Below, piece after piece: positions 9,386 through 18,411 of a stretch of 22,276 nt of DNA. How positions within the stretch are numbered: position 1 is the first letter of the stretch; each line of letters opens with the position of its first letter. The notes below the pieces were generated by a model. The model was given only the letters and a program-made list of their open reading frames with translations. It was not told the origin of the DNA and did no database searches. The stretch lies in the IMG/VR virus record IMGVR_UViG_3300005096_000041, positions 1 to 22,276 of that record. One strand, written 5' to 3'. The translations under genes and the position numbers were made by a program. The DNA is from a virus.

Positions 9386-12115
9386 TTAAAAACTAAAAAA
9401 ATGCGGACTACCAAAATATATTCTAAAACGATAAGTTCTTAGGTCGTCGTTGGCATTATCAATAAAAGCCACATCGGTTCCGTTTAGTGCGGCCAATGCT
9501 GGTGAGCTTGCGGATGCGATACTTGAATCTGAACCCACTTGTGACCAGGTCGAACCGTTAAATCGGTAAGTTCGGAGATCGGTGTTGACGTTATCAATAA
9601 AAGCCACATCGGTTCCGTTTAGTGCGGCCAATGCTAATGCGCCTACTGTTCCAATATTTAAATCTGAACCCACTTGTGACCAGGTCGAACCGTTAAATCG
9701 GTAAGTTCGGAGATCGGCGTTGATGGCATCAATAAAAGCCACATCGGTTCCGTTTAGTGCGGCCAATGCTGGTGCGCCTGCGGATGCGATATTTAAATCT
9801 GAACCCACTTGTGACCAGGTCGAACCGTTAAATCGGTAAGTTCGGAGATCGGCGTTGCCACTATCAATAAAAGCCACATCGGTTCCGTTTAGTGCGGCCA
9901 ATGCTGGGAAGCCTACTGTTCCAATATTTAAATCTGAACCCACTTGTGACCAGGTCGAACCGTTAAATCGGTAAGTTCGGAGATCGTCGTTGGTGTTATC
10001 AATAAAAGCCACATCGGTTCCGTTTAGTGCGGCCAATGCTGCGAAGTTTGCGGATGCGATATTTAAATCTGAACCCACTTGTGACCAGGTCGAACCGTTA
10101 AATCGGTAAGTTCGGAGATCGTCGTTGCCAGCATCAATAAAAGCCACATCGGTTCCGTTTAGTGCGGCCAATGCTGGGAAGCCTACTGTTCCAATATTTA
10201 AATCTGAACCCACTTGCTCAGCGGAACCCCGTAACATATCGCCTGCCGATAACAAAGTGCTCGTTATGTCTGGAAAAGTTATCGTTCGATTAGTCGATTG
10301 ATTAAAATCTAATGTTGTTGTTGTGCTTGCGGTTGCTCCAGATATATCAAAATCAACTGTCTTAGTTGCCGTTGTTGCGTCTTGGATATCAAACGCGTCT
10401 GTTTGTGCGTTGACTGTGTTCGTATTTCCTATAGTCTTGTTCGTTAGGGTATCTGTGGTTGCTCTACCGACCAGCGTATCAGTAGTATCTTGAATCGTGA
10501 CCGTTCTATCCGCTGTCGGGTCGGTGGCGGTAAGCGTGGTTTCAAATGCATCTGCCGTCGCCCCTTCAAATACGATTCCTGTACCATCAATTATTGGACT
10601 AGTTATGGTTTTATTGGTTAACGTAACTGGGTTCGTCAACGTTGCAAAATCATCGTCCGATAAGGCCGTATTAAATTCAGCCGTAGTTCCGGTTAAGGTA
10701 TTACCTGTTAAGTCAATTGACTTGTTCGTTAGAGTAATCGAATTCGTCAACGTTGCAAAATTATCATCCGATAAGGCCGCGTTAAATTCAGACGTTGTTC
10801 CAGTTAAGGTATTATCTGTTAAGTCAATTGACTTGTTCGTTAGAGTGTCTGTAGTTGTTTTTGTTACAACTGTATCGGTTACGTCTGGTAATGTTAAAAC
10901 CCGATTTGCCGTTTGACTTGAAGTAATCGTGGTCTTTGTTCCTGTCGTTCCAGCCGCGTTGAAATCTATTTGTAATGTTGCATCGGCTGCATCATCAATT
11001 GTGAAAGCATCGTCTTGGGCATTTATTATATTCGTATCGCCAATGGTTTTATTCGTTAATGTGTCGGTAGTGGCTCGTCCAACCAATGTATCGGTGGAAT
11101 CTTGAATAGTTACCGTCCTATCCGCTGTAGGGTCAGTTACAGTTAACGTGGTCTCAAATGCATCCGCCGTTGCTCCTTCAAATACGATTGATGCGTCCGA
11201 TAAAATTAAGCCCGATACTGTTGGGCTAGTAATAGTCTTGTTCGTTAGGATGTCAGTAGTGGCTCGGCCAACTAATGTGTCGGTTGCGTCTGGGATCGTG
11301 ACCGTTCTATCTGCGGTCTGAACTACCTGGATAGTTGTTTTTGTGGCTCCGTCCCCTATTACTGAAAAATCGAGTTGCCTTGATGAGCTAGTACTAGCTT
11401 GAATAACAAATGCATCGTCTTGAGCGTTTATAGTGTTGGTGTCGCCAATGGTTTTATTCGTTAACGTCTCCGTTGATGCTGCGTTAGAGTGATCAATAGA
11501 GCCAGACACGCGTTCATCAACTATCAATGCTGTAGTTATAGCCGTTGTCGTGGTTTGTAGCGTGAATTGGGCGCTTGGCTGGCTATCAGCCGGAATAGCA
11601 GGGGCAGTCGGACTAACGGCTTCTACGCCTGCTACGATTGAATAAACTCCTGTAGTTCGATTAATTATAATTCTGTCTATTCTTGGATTATTGACAGGGG
11701 CGGTAATAATCGTTGTTGTTTGATCGGCAATGCTTACGAGTGTTTCGCCGTTCATTACTTTTCCAGATTTGATAATAACTGACATTGAAGCCGGGGAATT
11801 CTCTACAGTCTGGAATTGCTCAACAACCGTTATATCACTTGCTGAGGTTTCTACATCATCATCGGTAAGAGGAAGCGAGCCATCAGAATTGGTCTGCTTT
11901 ACGGTCATCTTACCGCTGTATTTTACATCTCCTTGGATTTCTCCATAGGCATTAAGCATGTAAGGATTAGACTGAGGAACGGTTAAATCTTCATCCGAGA
12001 ATATCTTAGCTAATTCCGTAGTTTTGTTCACGTAGAAATAAACAAGACCATCCGCCCGAACTTTCCCTAGCGAGTCTCTAAATACTTGCCTTACATTAAT
12101 GGCGTTATTTGACAT
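9386..12115 (-). CDS. tail fibre / receptor-binding protein with repeat propeller
   Basis: The 909-residue protein starts at the ATG at 12115 (MSNNAINVRQVF), overlapping the previous stop by 11 bases; an in-frame ATG at 12145 is less likely. Residues 1-90 form a tail-attachment domain (GLVYFYVNKTTELAKIFSDE, NPYMLNAYGEI). Residues about 210-620 are TDTLTNKTI-type repeats with DRTVTIPDATDTLVGR segments, a shaft common in phage fibres. Residues 634 to about 897 are six 45-residue units (QVGSDLNI--ALAALNGTDVAFID--LRTYRFNGSTWS), probably a beta propeller that binds the host. The final dozen residues (RIYFGSPHFFSF) break the repeat abruptly. It is the last gene before the lysis cassette, 209 bases away. 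Confidence 0.85.
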   Translation of the reverse strand: MSNNAINVRQVFRDSLGKVRADGLVYFYVNKTTELAKIFSDEDLTVPQSNPYMLNAYGEIQGDVKYSGKMTVKQTNSDGSLPLTDDDVETSASDITVVEQFQTVENSPASMSVIIKSGKVMNGETLVSIADQTTTIITAPVNNPRIDRIIINRTTGVYSIVAGVEAVSPTAPAIPADSQPSAQFTLQTTTTAITTALIVDERVSGSIDHSNAASTETLTNKTIGDTNTINAQDDAFVIQASTSSSRQLDFSVIGDGATKTTIQVVQTADRTVTIPDATDTLVGRATTDILTNKTITSPTVSGLILSDASIVFEGATADAFETTLTVTDPTADRTVTIQDSTDTLVGRATTDTLTNKTIGDTNIINAQDDAFTIDDAADATLQIDFNAAGTTGTKTTITSSQTANRVLTLPDVTDTVVTKTTTDTLTNKSIDLTDNTLTGTTSEFNAALSDDNFATLTNSITLTNKSIDLTGNTLTGTTAEFNTALSDDDFATLTNPVTLTNKTITSPIIDGTGIVFEGATADAFETTLTATDPTADRTVTIQDTTDTLVGRATTDTLTNKTIGNTNTVNAQTDAFDIQDATTATKTVDFDISGATASTTTTLDFNQSTNRTITFPDITSTLLSAGDMLRGSAEQVGSDLNIGTVGFPALAALNGTDVAFIDAGNDDLRTYRFNGSTWSQVGSDLNIASANFAALAALNGTDVAFIDNTNDDLRTYRFNGSTWSQVGSDLNIGTVGFPALAALNGTDVAFIDSGNADLRTYRFNGSTWSQVGSDLNIASAGAPALAALNGTDVAFIDAINADLRTYRFNGSTWSQVGSDLNIGTVGALALAALNGTDVAFIDNVNTDLRTYRFNGSTWSQVGSDSSIASASSPALAALNGTDVAFIDNANDDLRTYRFRIYFGSPHFFSF
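9425..10216 (-). repeat. six tandem 135-bp repeats in the fibre gene
   Basis: Six units of exactly 135 bases start at 10216, 10081, 9946, 9811, 9676 and 9541 (minus strand); the last is cut short near 9425. Units are nearly identical except for two short windows. Units 1, 3 and 5 carry an I-GTVG version and units 2, 4 and 6 an I-ASA version, so the true period is 270 bases. Confidence 0.95.
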
Positions 12116-14102
12116 CTTCTTTTGGTTCCTTATTTGAAATAACATTCATGTATTCATAAATGGCTGGCTCTAATGTGCTATCTTTTTCTGCGATTACCGC
12201 TAATCTACCTAAGTGTGACCCTATACCTGTTTGACTTGCGGCTACTCGACCGCTATCAGCCAGCCAGCTTACAAATTTTGGGCTTGTAATTAACTTCGCG
12301 GCAGCCCAAGGAGCAAGAACACCTATAGCCATTCCACCAACAGCGCCAGTTGTTGCACTTTCTCCTTGCTCTAAGCCATAGGCTCCACCAAGCCCTCCCG
12401 TTAATAGCTGCATATACATTAGCTGCTGGGCGGTTCCCGAGGTATTGGCCATTTTACTTACATCTTTTAATGCGGCACTGACTGTAACCAGGTCTTCAAT
12501 TGAAGATTCCAGCCCCTTATACTGAGGGCCAGTAAATAATACTTTTTTGGCTTTGTTGTCTAGCTTGCTATAGCTAGTTAAAAAGGTTGCCGGGGAAAAT
12601 AAATCACCCGAAACATCTTGACGGCCCGGTGTAGCTCGGCCCATTTCTTTTATTTGTTGTGCAACAACCGTATCCCATTCTTGTTTTGGCATACTTTTCT
12701 TTAGAGTTCTAAGTTTTTGCGCCCCATGTTTAGCACCAGATATTGCAGAATTAAATACTTCTTGGCTTAATCTTTTATTTACCACAGGCTTCAATACATC
12801 ATCTATTCTAGATCTTCCCGCACTCCAAAACTTAGAGGCTCGTTCCGCTGCTTTTAAAGCTTCTGGGCCTGATTGGGCTGCGGTTAACGCCATGTCATCA
12901 GACAATGCACCGTATAGTTGCTTAATTTCAGCTTGAGAGGTGTCACCTATTAACTGCCTATCATCTAAGGCTTCACCCATTTTTGTTCGCAATGACTTTA
13001 ATGTTTTATATGTCATTCCGCCCCTATTTTTTGCTGCATCGTTCGCTAGCTTTAAGCTTTTAAACATAGGCGACATTAATATATCTGCGAACTCTGGGTC
13101 ATCTGAAAATTTATTTAATGTATTATCGAGTTGATTAGTAAAGTTATTTGTTTCAACTTTTTTGGTGGGTTTAATATACTGGTCTACCTTTGCATAAAGA
13201 TTATTAGCCTTACCCTTAAATTTATTAGTGAATTTAACAACGCCTTTCTTTATCGCTTCCCCGGTAACTTCACGGCCATTTATTTCCGACACGCCTTTTG
13301 CTAAATCATCAGCATATTTCCCCATGTCATCAATTAACTTCCCATATTCTTTTCCAATAATATCGGCACTAGCTGGTAGCTTTGATAACGCTTGCTCTAT
13401 GCCTTGTATAGTAGGACTTCCCGATACTGCTCCAGCAGTTGGCTTGATACCCATTCGCTTAAAAGATTTATAAATTTCATCTCCGGACTTTCTAGCTAGC
13501 TCGGCTCCTTTCGAGACCCCTTTTTTAATGCCTTGCTCCACAAGTTCGCCAGCCCTAACACCTACAGCATTCGCTAACACATCAGTCGTTGTTTCTGCGC
13601 TTTTCTCCAAGAAACCTCTTGTGTCAATATTCGGATAAAATAAATCTGCAATAACATCGAAGACCTGCCCACCTGCCGCCGCACCTAGTCCTGTTCCTAT
13701 AGGGACAGTCAATATCTCTTCTGGCGTGGCTATTTGTGGGCCAAGCTGTCCAGCGACTAACGCACCAACACCTCCAATTGTTCCGCCGACATATTCAAAT
13801 AACATTCTTGCATTCTCGGAAACATCTCCAAGGTCTAATCCTTTAGGATTAAATAGCGTTTTGTTTTTTGTTTCTGGGTTAGTGAAAATAAAATTATCAC
13901 CTCCCCACTGTTCTGCATCAGGATAGTATTGTTTTAAAGTATTTAGTTTGTCTTCGGGTTTTTTTGATGCTCCAACTGCTGACCGAACACGATACGGAGC
14001 GCCTATCTTTTCATCAACATTACTAATTGCGCCATATTTTCTTGGATCTATCCCCATAGAATCAACAACAGTTGCACCATATTTACTTGGGTCTAGGCTC
14101 AT
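12105..14102 (-). CDS. internal virion / DNA-ejection protein (P22 gp16 position)
   Basis: The 665-residue protein is the last of three large genes after a P22 gp10-like gene, the position of gp16 in P22 (609 residues), which enters the cell during DNA ejection. It has an N-terminal part with two copies of DPSKYGA/DPRKYGA, a hydrophobic, Gly-rich stretch (about residues 100-150; GGTIGGVGALVAG, GTGLGAAAGG) and a second one near 570-610 (LLTGGLGGAYGLEQGESATT, then AVGGMAIGVLAPWAAA). Such segments fit insertion into the inner membrane. The middle is helical and Lys-rich. Assignment rests on position, size and layout; no catalytic motif is seen. Confidence 0.65.
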   Translation of the reverse strand: MSLDPSKYGATVVDSMGIDPRKYGAISNVDEKIGAPYRVRSAVGASKKPEDKLNTLKQYYPDAEQWGGDNFIFTNPETKNKTLFNPKGLDLGDVSENARMLFEYVGGTIGGVGALVAGQLGPQIATPEEILTVPIGTGLGAAAGGQVFDVIADLFYPNIDTRGFLEKSAETTTDVLANAVGVRAGELVEQGIKKGVSKGAELARKSGDEIYKSFKRMGIKPTAGAVSGSPTIQGIEQALSKLPASADIIGKEYGKLIDDMGKYADDLAKGVSEINGREVTGEAIKKGVVKFTNKFKGKANNLYAKVDQYIKPTKKVETNNFTNQLDNTLNKFSDDPEFADILMSPMFKSLKLANDAAKNRGGMTYKTLKSLRTKMGEALDDRQLIGDTSQAEIKQLYGALSDDMALTAAQSGPEALKAAERASKFWSAGRSRIDDVLKPVVNKRLSQEVFNSAISGAKHGAQKLRTLKKSMPKQEWDTVVAQQIKEMGRATPGRQDVSGDLFSPATFLTSYSKLDNKAKKVLFTGPQYKGLESSIEDLVTVSAALKDVSKMANTSGTAQQLMYMQLLTGGLGGAYGLEQGESATTGAVGGMAIGVLAPWAAAKLITSPKFVSWLADSGRVAASQTGIGSHLGRLAVIAEKDSTLEPAIYEYMNVISNKEPKEDVK

Positions 14103-15391
14103 AATCCGGCCTCTTTTCTATATTCATTTAAACTATTTTCATCAGGAAATCTATAAACCTTTCCATCAATAGTTACAGATAGATCTGACTCATTTATTTT
14201 AGGGGTTACTTTTTTAGGTGGAGATAGTTCTTTGGTTTTAACGGGAGAGTCAGCCATGATTTCATTTAATGACGAAAAGTTATCTGTTATCTGCTTCATT
14301 GACTCTTCAGCCCCAGTCATTAATGCTTCTTTCCCTTTTATCTGCCCAGTAATCCCAATAGGATCGCCCATTAATTTCCTCATGATTCCTAGATCTGGCC
14401 CGTTCAAAACACCTAGGTTATTAGTTTCTTTTGCATCTAACATTGCTCGTGAATATGCACTTTCAAGCTTCTGTGCGTCAGTTGCGTTTAATGGCCCAAT
14501 TGACATCTGTGGGCCTAATTCATCGAGAATGTCTATATAGTTCTGCATGGAATCATATGATTTCTTAAGAATAGTGAAATCTTTATTATAAGTTTTCTGG
14601 TCGGCTGATATTTTTTCTGTCCCAGGAATATAAGCTTGTTTAGGCAGCCCTGGTTCTTCTGTTTTGGTCGGCTCATTTAAAGCCTGCTCCTTTGGAATAG
14701 GCTCTTTTTGTGCTTCAATTCCTGGAGGTTTAAACATCTCAGGAATTTGAGGCATCATAGGAATGTCACCCGTTGGGGTTCTTATGATGTTCGGTTCATT
14801 GATTTTTTTCCACGCGAGTGCATATTCTGGTGTATTCCTGTATGCAGGATCGTCAACCCCTTTGGAAAGAATATTTCCAACTTGGGCCTCCATTCCTGTT
14901 CCAGCAAAAGGAGTTTCTTTCCCGCCGGCACCATTAATCTTCTTAATCTGCTCATAGGCTTCAGGCGTTAATTTCAAGCTTTCTACATCAACACCGGCCC
15001 TATCAATAAGCGGCTTGTTCATTTCAATCTGCTTGCTCATATATGCATTAGCTTGTTCGTAATCCATATTTGCTATTTGCCCTTGAACCTCTCCTTCCAT
15101 CCCTCTTAACTCTTTTAAAGCGGCAAGTTTGTCTTGTTCAGATATTCTTTCTTGCCCTTTTTCATATCGAGTATCTTGTAACTTTCGCTGTTCTCCAGAC
15201 ACTTTTTCACGCTTTATTTGATTAGCTACTTGTGGATTGACGCTGGAAAGCCTTTCTAATGCCCCTGGTTCACCCATGTAAGCACTCTGAACAAGTGCTT
15301 GCTCTGCTTGTTTTTGCTGCCTAAGCCCTTTAGCTTCTAAGCCGCGACCAAGCGTTTGTCCTATTTGTGATAAAAAAGGTGTATATGCCAT
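14099..15391 (-). CDS. DNA-ejection protein (P22 gp20 position)
   Basis: The 430-residue protein is close in size to P22 gp20 (471) and has its position. The start, after GGAATAACA, is MAYTPFLSQIGQTLGRGLEA, a start shared by many podovirus ejection proteins. It is helical and Gln/Glu/Lys-rich, with no signal peptide, membrane segment or enzyme motif. The middle (about residues 225-275) is Pro/Glu-rich. It ends in an ATGA overlap with the 12105-14102 gene, pointing to coordinated, stoichiometric synthesis. Confidence 0.65.
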   Translation of the reverse strand: MAYTPFLSQIGQTLGRGLEAKGLRQQKQAEQALVQSAYMGEPGALERLSSVNPQVANQIKREKVSGEQRKLQDTRYEKGQERISEQDKLAALKELRGMEGEVQGQIANMDYEQANAYMSKQIEMNKPLIDRAGVDVESLKLTPEAYEQIKKINGAGGKETPFAGTGMEAQVGNILSKGVDDPAYRNTPEYALAWKKINEPNIIRTPTGDIPMMPQIPEMFKPPGIEAQKEPIPKEQALNEPTKTEEPGLPKQAYIPGTEKISADQKTYNKDFTILKKSYDSMQNYIDILDELGPQMSIGPLNATDAQKLESAYSRAMLDAKETNNLGVLNGPDLGIMRKLMGDPIGITGQIKGKEALMTGAEESMKQITDNFSSLNEIMADSPVKTKELSPPKKVTPKINESDLSVTIDGKVYRFPDENSLNEYRKEAGL

Positions 15392-15415
15392 TGTTATTCC
15401 AACGTTGTTGTAGGT

Positions 15416-17311
15416 TTAGGTGATGTAGGTTGTAGGTGTAGGCTTAATAGTTGGTTGACGGCCACCACCAGCGAGATAGCCACTATAAATATTAGCCCCC
15501 ATCCCCGCTAAGTCCGTTAAGTACCCAGGGAAAGCCCCGGCCGCTTGCTGCCTATAAGCTTCTGCTTGATTGGCCGCATTTGTTAAGTTGCCACCAACTC
15601 CGGGGATATTTCCTTGTGGAACTTGACCTGTGCCTGGAAGGTTGCCCATTCCGGGTGTCTGACCAGTGTATAGCTGCCCACCTGGTGGGGTTCCAGCTCC
15701 AGGGGCACCATAAACCGGCGCACCACTAGGGCCGCCAATGTAAGGGCTTCCACCCCCATAACGTTGTCCAGCACCGGGTTGTCCTGTAGCTAAAGCCCCC
15801 ATTCCCGCTGATCCTCCGGCCCCAGGCGCTCCAGTGTATTGCGCACCCATCCCTAAATTCTGACCGGCTCCAACATTTCCCGCATATAACTGACCTCTAT
15901 CAAGTCCTTGACCCGCTCCTGGCTGTCCGGCATATTGATTCCCAACGCCAGGGAGATTCCCCTGAATATCCGTTCTTCCGGCATATAAATCACCAGTTCC
16001 TTGTAATTGACCTTGTGCGAACTGCTGACCGACTCCCAGTGACGCTAGTTGAGTCGCCGTTTCTGAGCTTGCCTGAGCGCCTAGCATGTTCATATAGTTT
16101 GTGTAGTATTGGGTTTGAACGTCCGACCCTGCCTTTGCTGCTGCTTCTAATCTTCTTCCTGAATATGCCTCACCCATTGATGCTGCTGTTTGTTCTACAG
16201 CCTTTGTTCTTTCATCTAACGCCGCTTTATACCCTGGCGTTTCCATGTACGCCGTACCAGCTTCACCAGGAGTCAGTCCTAGTTCTACATTAAGCTGTTG
16301 TTGCGCTTGCTCTGCCGATGATAGGAAAGGCTGGACAAGTTGTTCCGCTTTCTCAAATCTTTCTTCACGGCCTAACGCCTGATTCAGATATCGTTTCTGC
16401 TCTTCCCCGGTTTGTTGGCTATATCTTCCTTTTTCTTCGTCTGTTAAAAGCTCGAATCGTCTTTGTTCTTCGGTTGTTGCTTGAGAATATCGTGACTGTT
16501 CTTCTGTCGTCATCGCTCGATAACGCGTTTTTTCTTCAGTCGTTAGATTTTCAAATCTTTGTTGTTCTTCGGCAGTAAGATCTTTAGTTCTTTCCAAAGA
16601 TTCACGATAACGACTTTTCTCTTCGGACGATAAATCAGCATAACGCTGTTGCTCTTCATTGGTGAGTGCTTTTACTCTTTCTTGTTGCGCCCCATATCGT
16701 GCGCGTTCTTCATCAGTAATGGATTCATATCGTGCTTGCTCTTCACTAGTAACGCCTTCAACCCTGGCGACTTCACGAGCGTATCTTAGTTTTTCTTCGT
16801 CGCTATAATTTTCAAAGCGTGATTGCTCTTCGGCGGTAAGATTGTCAACCCTTGCAGTTTCACGAGCGTATCGATCTTTTTCTTCTGCCGTCATTGACGC
16901 TATACGATCAGACTCAGCCTCGTATCTTCCTTGTTCTTCTTTTTGAGCGACTTCGAATCGCTTTTGTTCTTCTCTCGTTTGTGATTCGTAATATTTCTGC
17001 TGAAGGTCGAAACGTTCTTGTTCTTTTACGGTTAATGCATCGTATCTCTCTTGCTGAAGCTGTACATTGCTATCATATCTTTGCTGCTCTTCTGCCGTTA
17101 ACGATTGAGTACGTTTCTTTTCCTCTGCCGCTGCAATTTCATAGCGGCGTTTTTCTTCTGCGGCCTGTTCTTTCTGGAATTCTAGTTGCCTTTCTGAGGA
17201 TCTCTCGACCGCCTCCGCTCCCTTTTCAGCCGCTTTAGCTCCCTTATATGCGCCGTATGCGCCAACAGCGGCCCCAACGGCACCTACTGCGACAATAGCT
17301 CCTACTGGCAT
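15416..17311 (-). CDS. ejection protein with long 11-residue coiled-coil repeats
   Basis: The 631-residue protein occupies the place of P22 gp7, but is much larger. Residues 1-30 are Gly/Ala-rich and hydrophobic (VGAIVAVGAVGAAVGAYGAY). Residues about 50-320 are about two dozen 11-residue units of the form LTxEEQxRYxx, a hendecad pattern giving a long, highly charged right-handed coiled coil. Residues about 330-410 resemble a conserved domain of podovirus internal proteins (AYMETPGYKAALDERTKAVE, then ASMGEAYSGRRLEAAAKAG). The rest is Gly/Gln/Pro-rich with repeated GVGNQYAG/GAGQ units. It overlaps the gene upstream by 10 bases. Confidence 0.65.
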   Translation of the reverse strand: MPVGAIVAVGAVGAAVGAYGAYKGAKAAEKGAEAVERSSERQLEFQKEQAAEEKRRYEIAAAEEKKRTQSLTAEEQQRYDSNVQLQQERYDALTVKEQERFDLQQKYYESQTREEQKRFEVAQKEEQGRYEAESDRIASMTAEEKDRYARETARVDNLTAEEQSRFENYSDEEKLRYAREVARVEGVTSEEQARYESITDEERARYGAQQERVKALTNEEQQRYADLSSEEKSRYRESLERTKDLTAEEQQRFENLTTEEKTRYRAMTTEEQSRYSQATTEEQRRFELLTDEEKGRYSQQTGEEQKRYLNQALGREERFEKAEQLVQPFLSSAEQAQQQLNVELGLTPGEAGTAYMETPGYKAALDERTKAVEQTAASMGEAYSGRRLEAAAKAGSDVQTQYYTNYMNMLGAQASSETATQLASLGVGQQFAQGQLQGTGDLYAGRTDIQGNLPGVGNQYAGQPGAGQGLDRGQLYAGNVGAGQNLGMGAQYTGAPGAGGSAGMGALATGQPGAGQRYGGGSPYIGGPSGAPVYGAPGAGTPPGGQLYTGQTPGMGNLPGTGQVPQGNIPGVGGNLTNAANQAEAYRQQAAGAFPGYLTDLAGMGANIYSGYLAGGGRQPTIKPTPTTYIT

Positions 17312-17973
17312 TTTATACCCCCATCTTCTAAAGTTAATATCATGTTTTTAATCCTTAGGATTAAAGGGTGTGCACTCTCTATAATTATGGGAGAATAGCC
17401 ACTCATTATTGCCCATTGGTTATACAGTATTTGGGCCTTATCTATATTCCCTGCTTTAGTCATTAAGCAAGCAGAGCCTATATGTATATCATCGTCACCA
17501 TGGTCTGTATTATCACCAACCATCTCATGAAACGATTTTCCTTCTTTTTTTACTTCTTCGTCATTAATAACCCAGTCTTCATAAGTTCCTGAGAAATATT
17601 TAACTCCGTTCGTTTCACCTTTTTCAGTTAAAAACTCTTTTGCTAACTTAATAGACGCGGGTGTATTTGCCGTAGTTATTATTTTCATGCAGCCTGTTTT
17701 AATGTACATATATCGTAAAGCTTCTTTTACGGCTTCTCTAACCTGTTGCCCACGACCTTTGGGTAAAAACTGTGTATGCCATTCATAAATCCCAGGCATT
17801 TTCTCTATTATTACAAAACCACCATGATCATTTTGTAATAAAACATTTTTACGATTTAAAACTAATTGAGATAGATCCGATCCAGCTTTTGCTTGCGCTC
17901 CATCCCTCACCGAAGGATGATTTATAACTTCATTCATAAATTTAGCGTTAAATGATCTCTTAAGTACATTCAT
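17302..17973 (-). CDS. GNAT-fold-like protein (P22 gp14 position)
   Basis: This 223-residue protein lies between a small tail protein and the ejection genes, where P22 has gp14. Residues about 65-120 fit the N-acetyltransferase-like fold recurring in podovirus morphogenesis genes: YEWHTQFLPKGRGQQVREAV, then MKIITTANTPASIKLAKEF. The GRGQQ segment may be the pyrophosphate-binding loop, but a full consensus for acetyl-CoA binding is lacking, so it may be structural rather than catalytic. The C-terminal part has SPIIIESAHPLILRIKNM. An AGGAA site precedes the ATG. Confidence 0.6.
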   Translation of the reverse strand: MNVLKRSFNAKFMNEVINHPSVRDGAQAKAGSDLSQLVLNRKNVLLQNDHGGFVIIEKMPGIYEWHTQFLPKGRGQQVREAVKEALRYMYIKTGCMKIITTANTPASIKLAKEFLTEKGETNGVKYFSGTYEDWVINDEEVKKEGKSFHEMVGDNTDHGDDDIHIGSACLMTKAGNIDKAQILYNQWAIMSGYSPIIIESAHPLILRIKNMILTLEDGGIKCQ

Positions 17974-18006
17974 CGTTTTTATTCCTATGATGCGGTGCGG
18001 ATAACT

Positions 18007-18411
18007 TTATTGCTCTGCTACAAAACTAGCTGCAACAGAAAAAAATACGTTACTTCCAGATACTATTTTAACTCTTCCATCTGAAAGAATATCAAAGCGT
18101 CCTGTTGTACCATTAGTTATAGTATTCATAATAAGCCTACTGGATGGGCGATAGCCTGATGGCAGATTAAATAGATCTGTTTCAAATGTGGTCGTTCCGT
18201 TTTTTATAGTACCTTGTAAATAAATTATGCCTTTTAATCTTATATATCCTGCTGTAGAGATATTTGCCCCGACATTTACCCACCCATTTAAAAGAGTTGG
18301 AGCTACCCAATCAGCATCATCATTTTCAAATAAATAATCTTCAAAATAAGGAGTAGCGTTCCCCTTGTTATCAACTAACGGTTGATTTATATCTAATGTT
18401 ACATGACTCAT
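18007..18411 (-). CDS. small tail tip / fibre-head protein
   Basis: The 134-residue protein is in the slot of the P22 tail needle gp26, directly after gp10, but lacks gp26's long coiled coil. Residues 45-134 are beta-rich with YIRLKGIIYLQGTIKNGTTT, then LFNLPSGYRPSSRLIMNT and GRFDILSDGRVKI. This is a pattern frequent in receptor-binding or knob domains of phage tails. It may be a short needle tip or a second, minor receptor-binding protein. It starts in an ATGA overlap with the gp10-like gene. Confidence 0.65.
   Translation of the reverse strand: MSHVTLDINQPLVDNKGNATPYFEDYLFENDDADWVAPTLLNGWVNVGANISTAGYIRLKGIIYLQGTIKNGTTTFETDLFNLPSGYRPSSRLIMNTITNGTTGRFDILSDGRVKIVSGSNVFFSVAASFVAEQ

Noticed and set aside
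9425-10216. CRISPR array
   Set aside because: The repeats are 135 bases long, contiguous and in frame within a fibre protein; there are no spacers between short direct repeats.
9425-10216. Diversity-generating retroelement target
   Set aside because: The codon pattern is suggestive, but there is no reverse transcriptase and no template repeat in the window, so the call is not made as a feature.
10497-10916. Plus-strand ORF opposite the fibre shaft
   Set aside because: It mirrors the Thr/Asn-rich repeats of the fibre gene and has no ribosome binding site; it is an antisense shadow.
15583-15774. ORF on the minus strand inside the ejection gene
   Set aside because: It is in another frame of the Gly-rich coding region at 15416-17311 and has no independent start signal.
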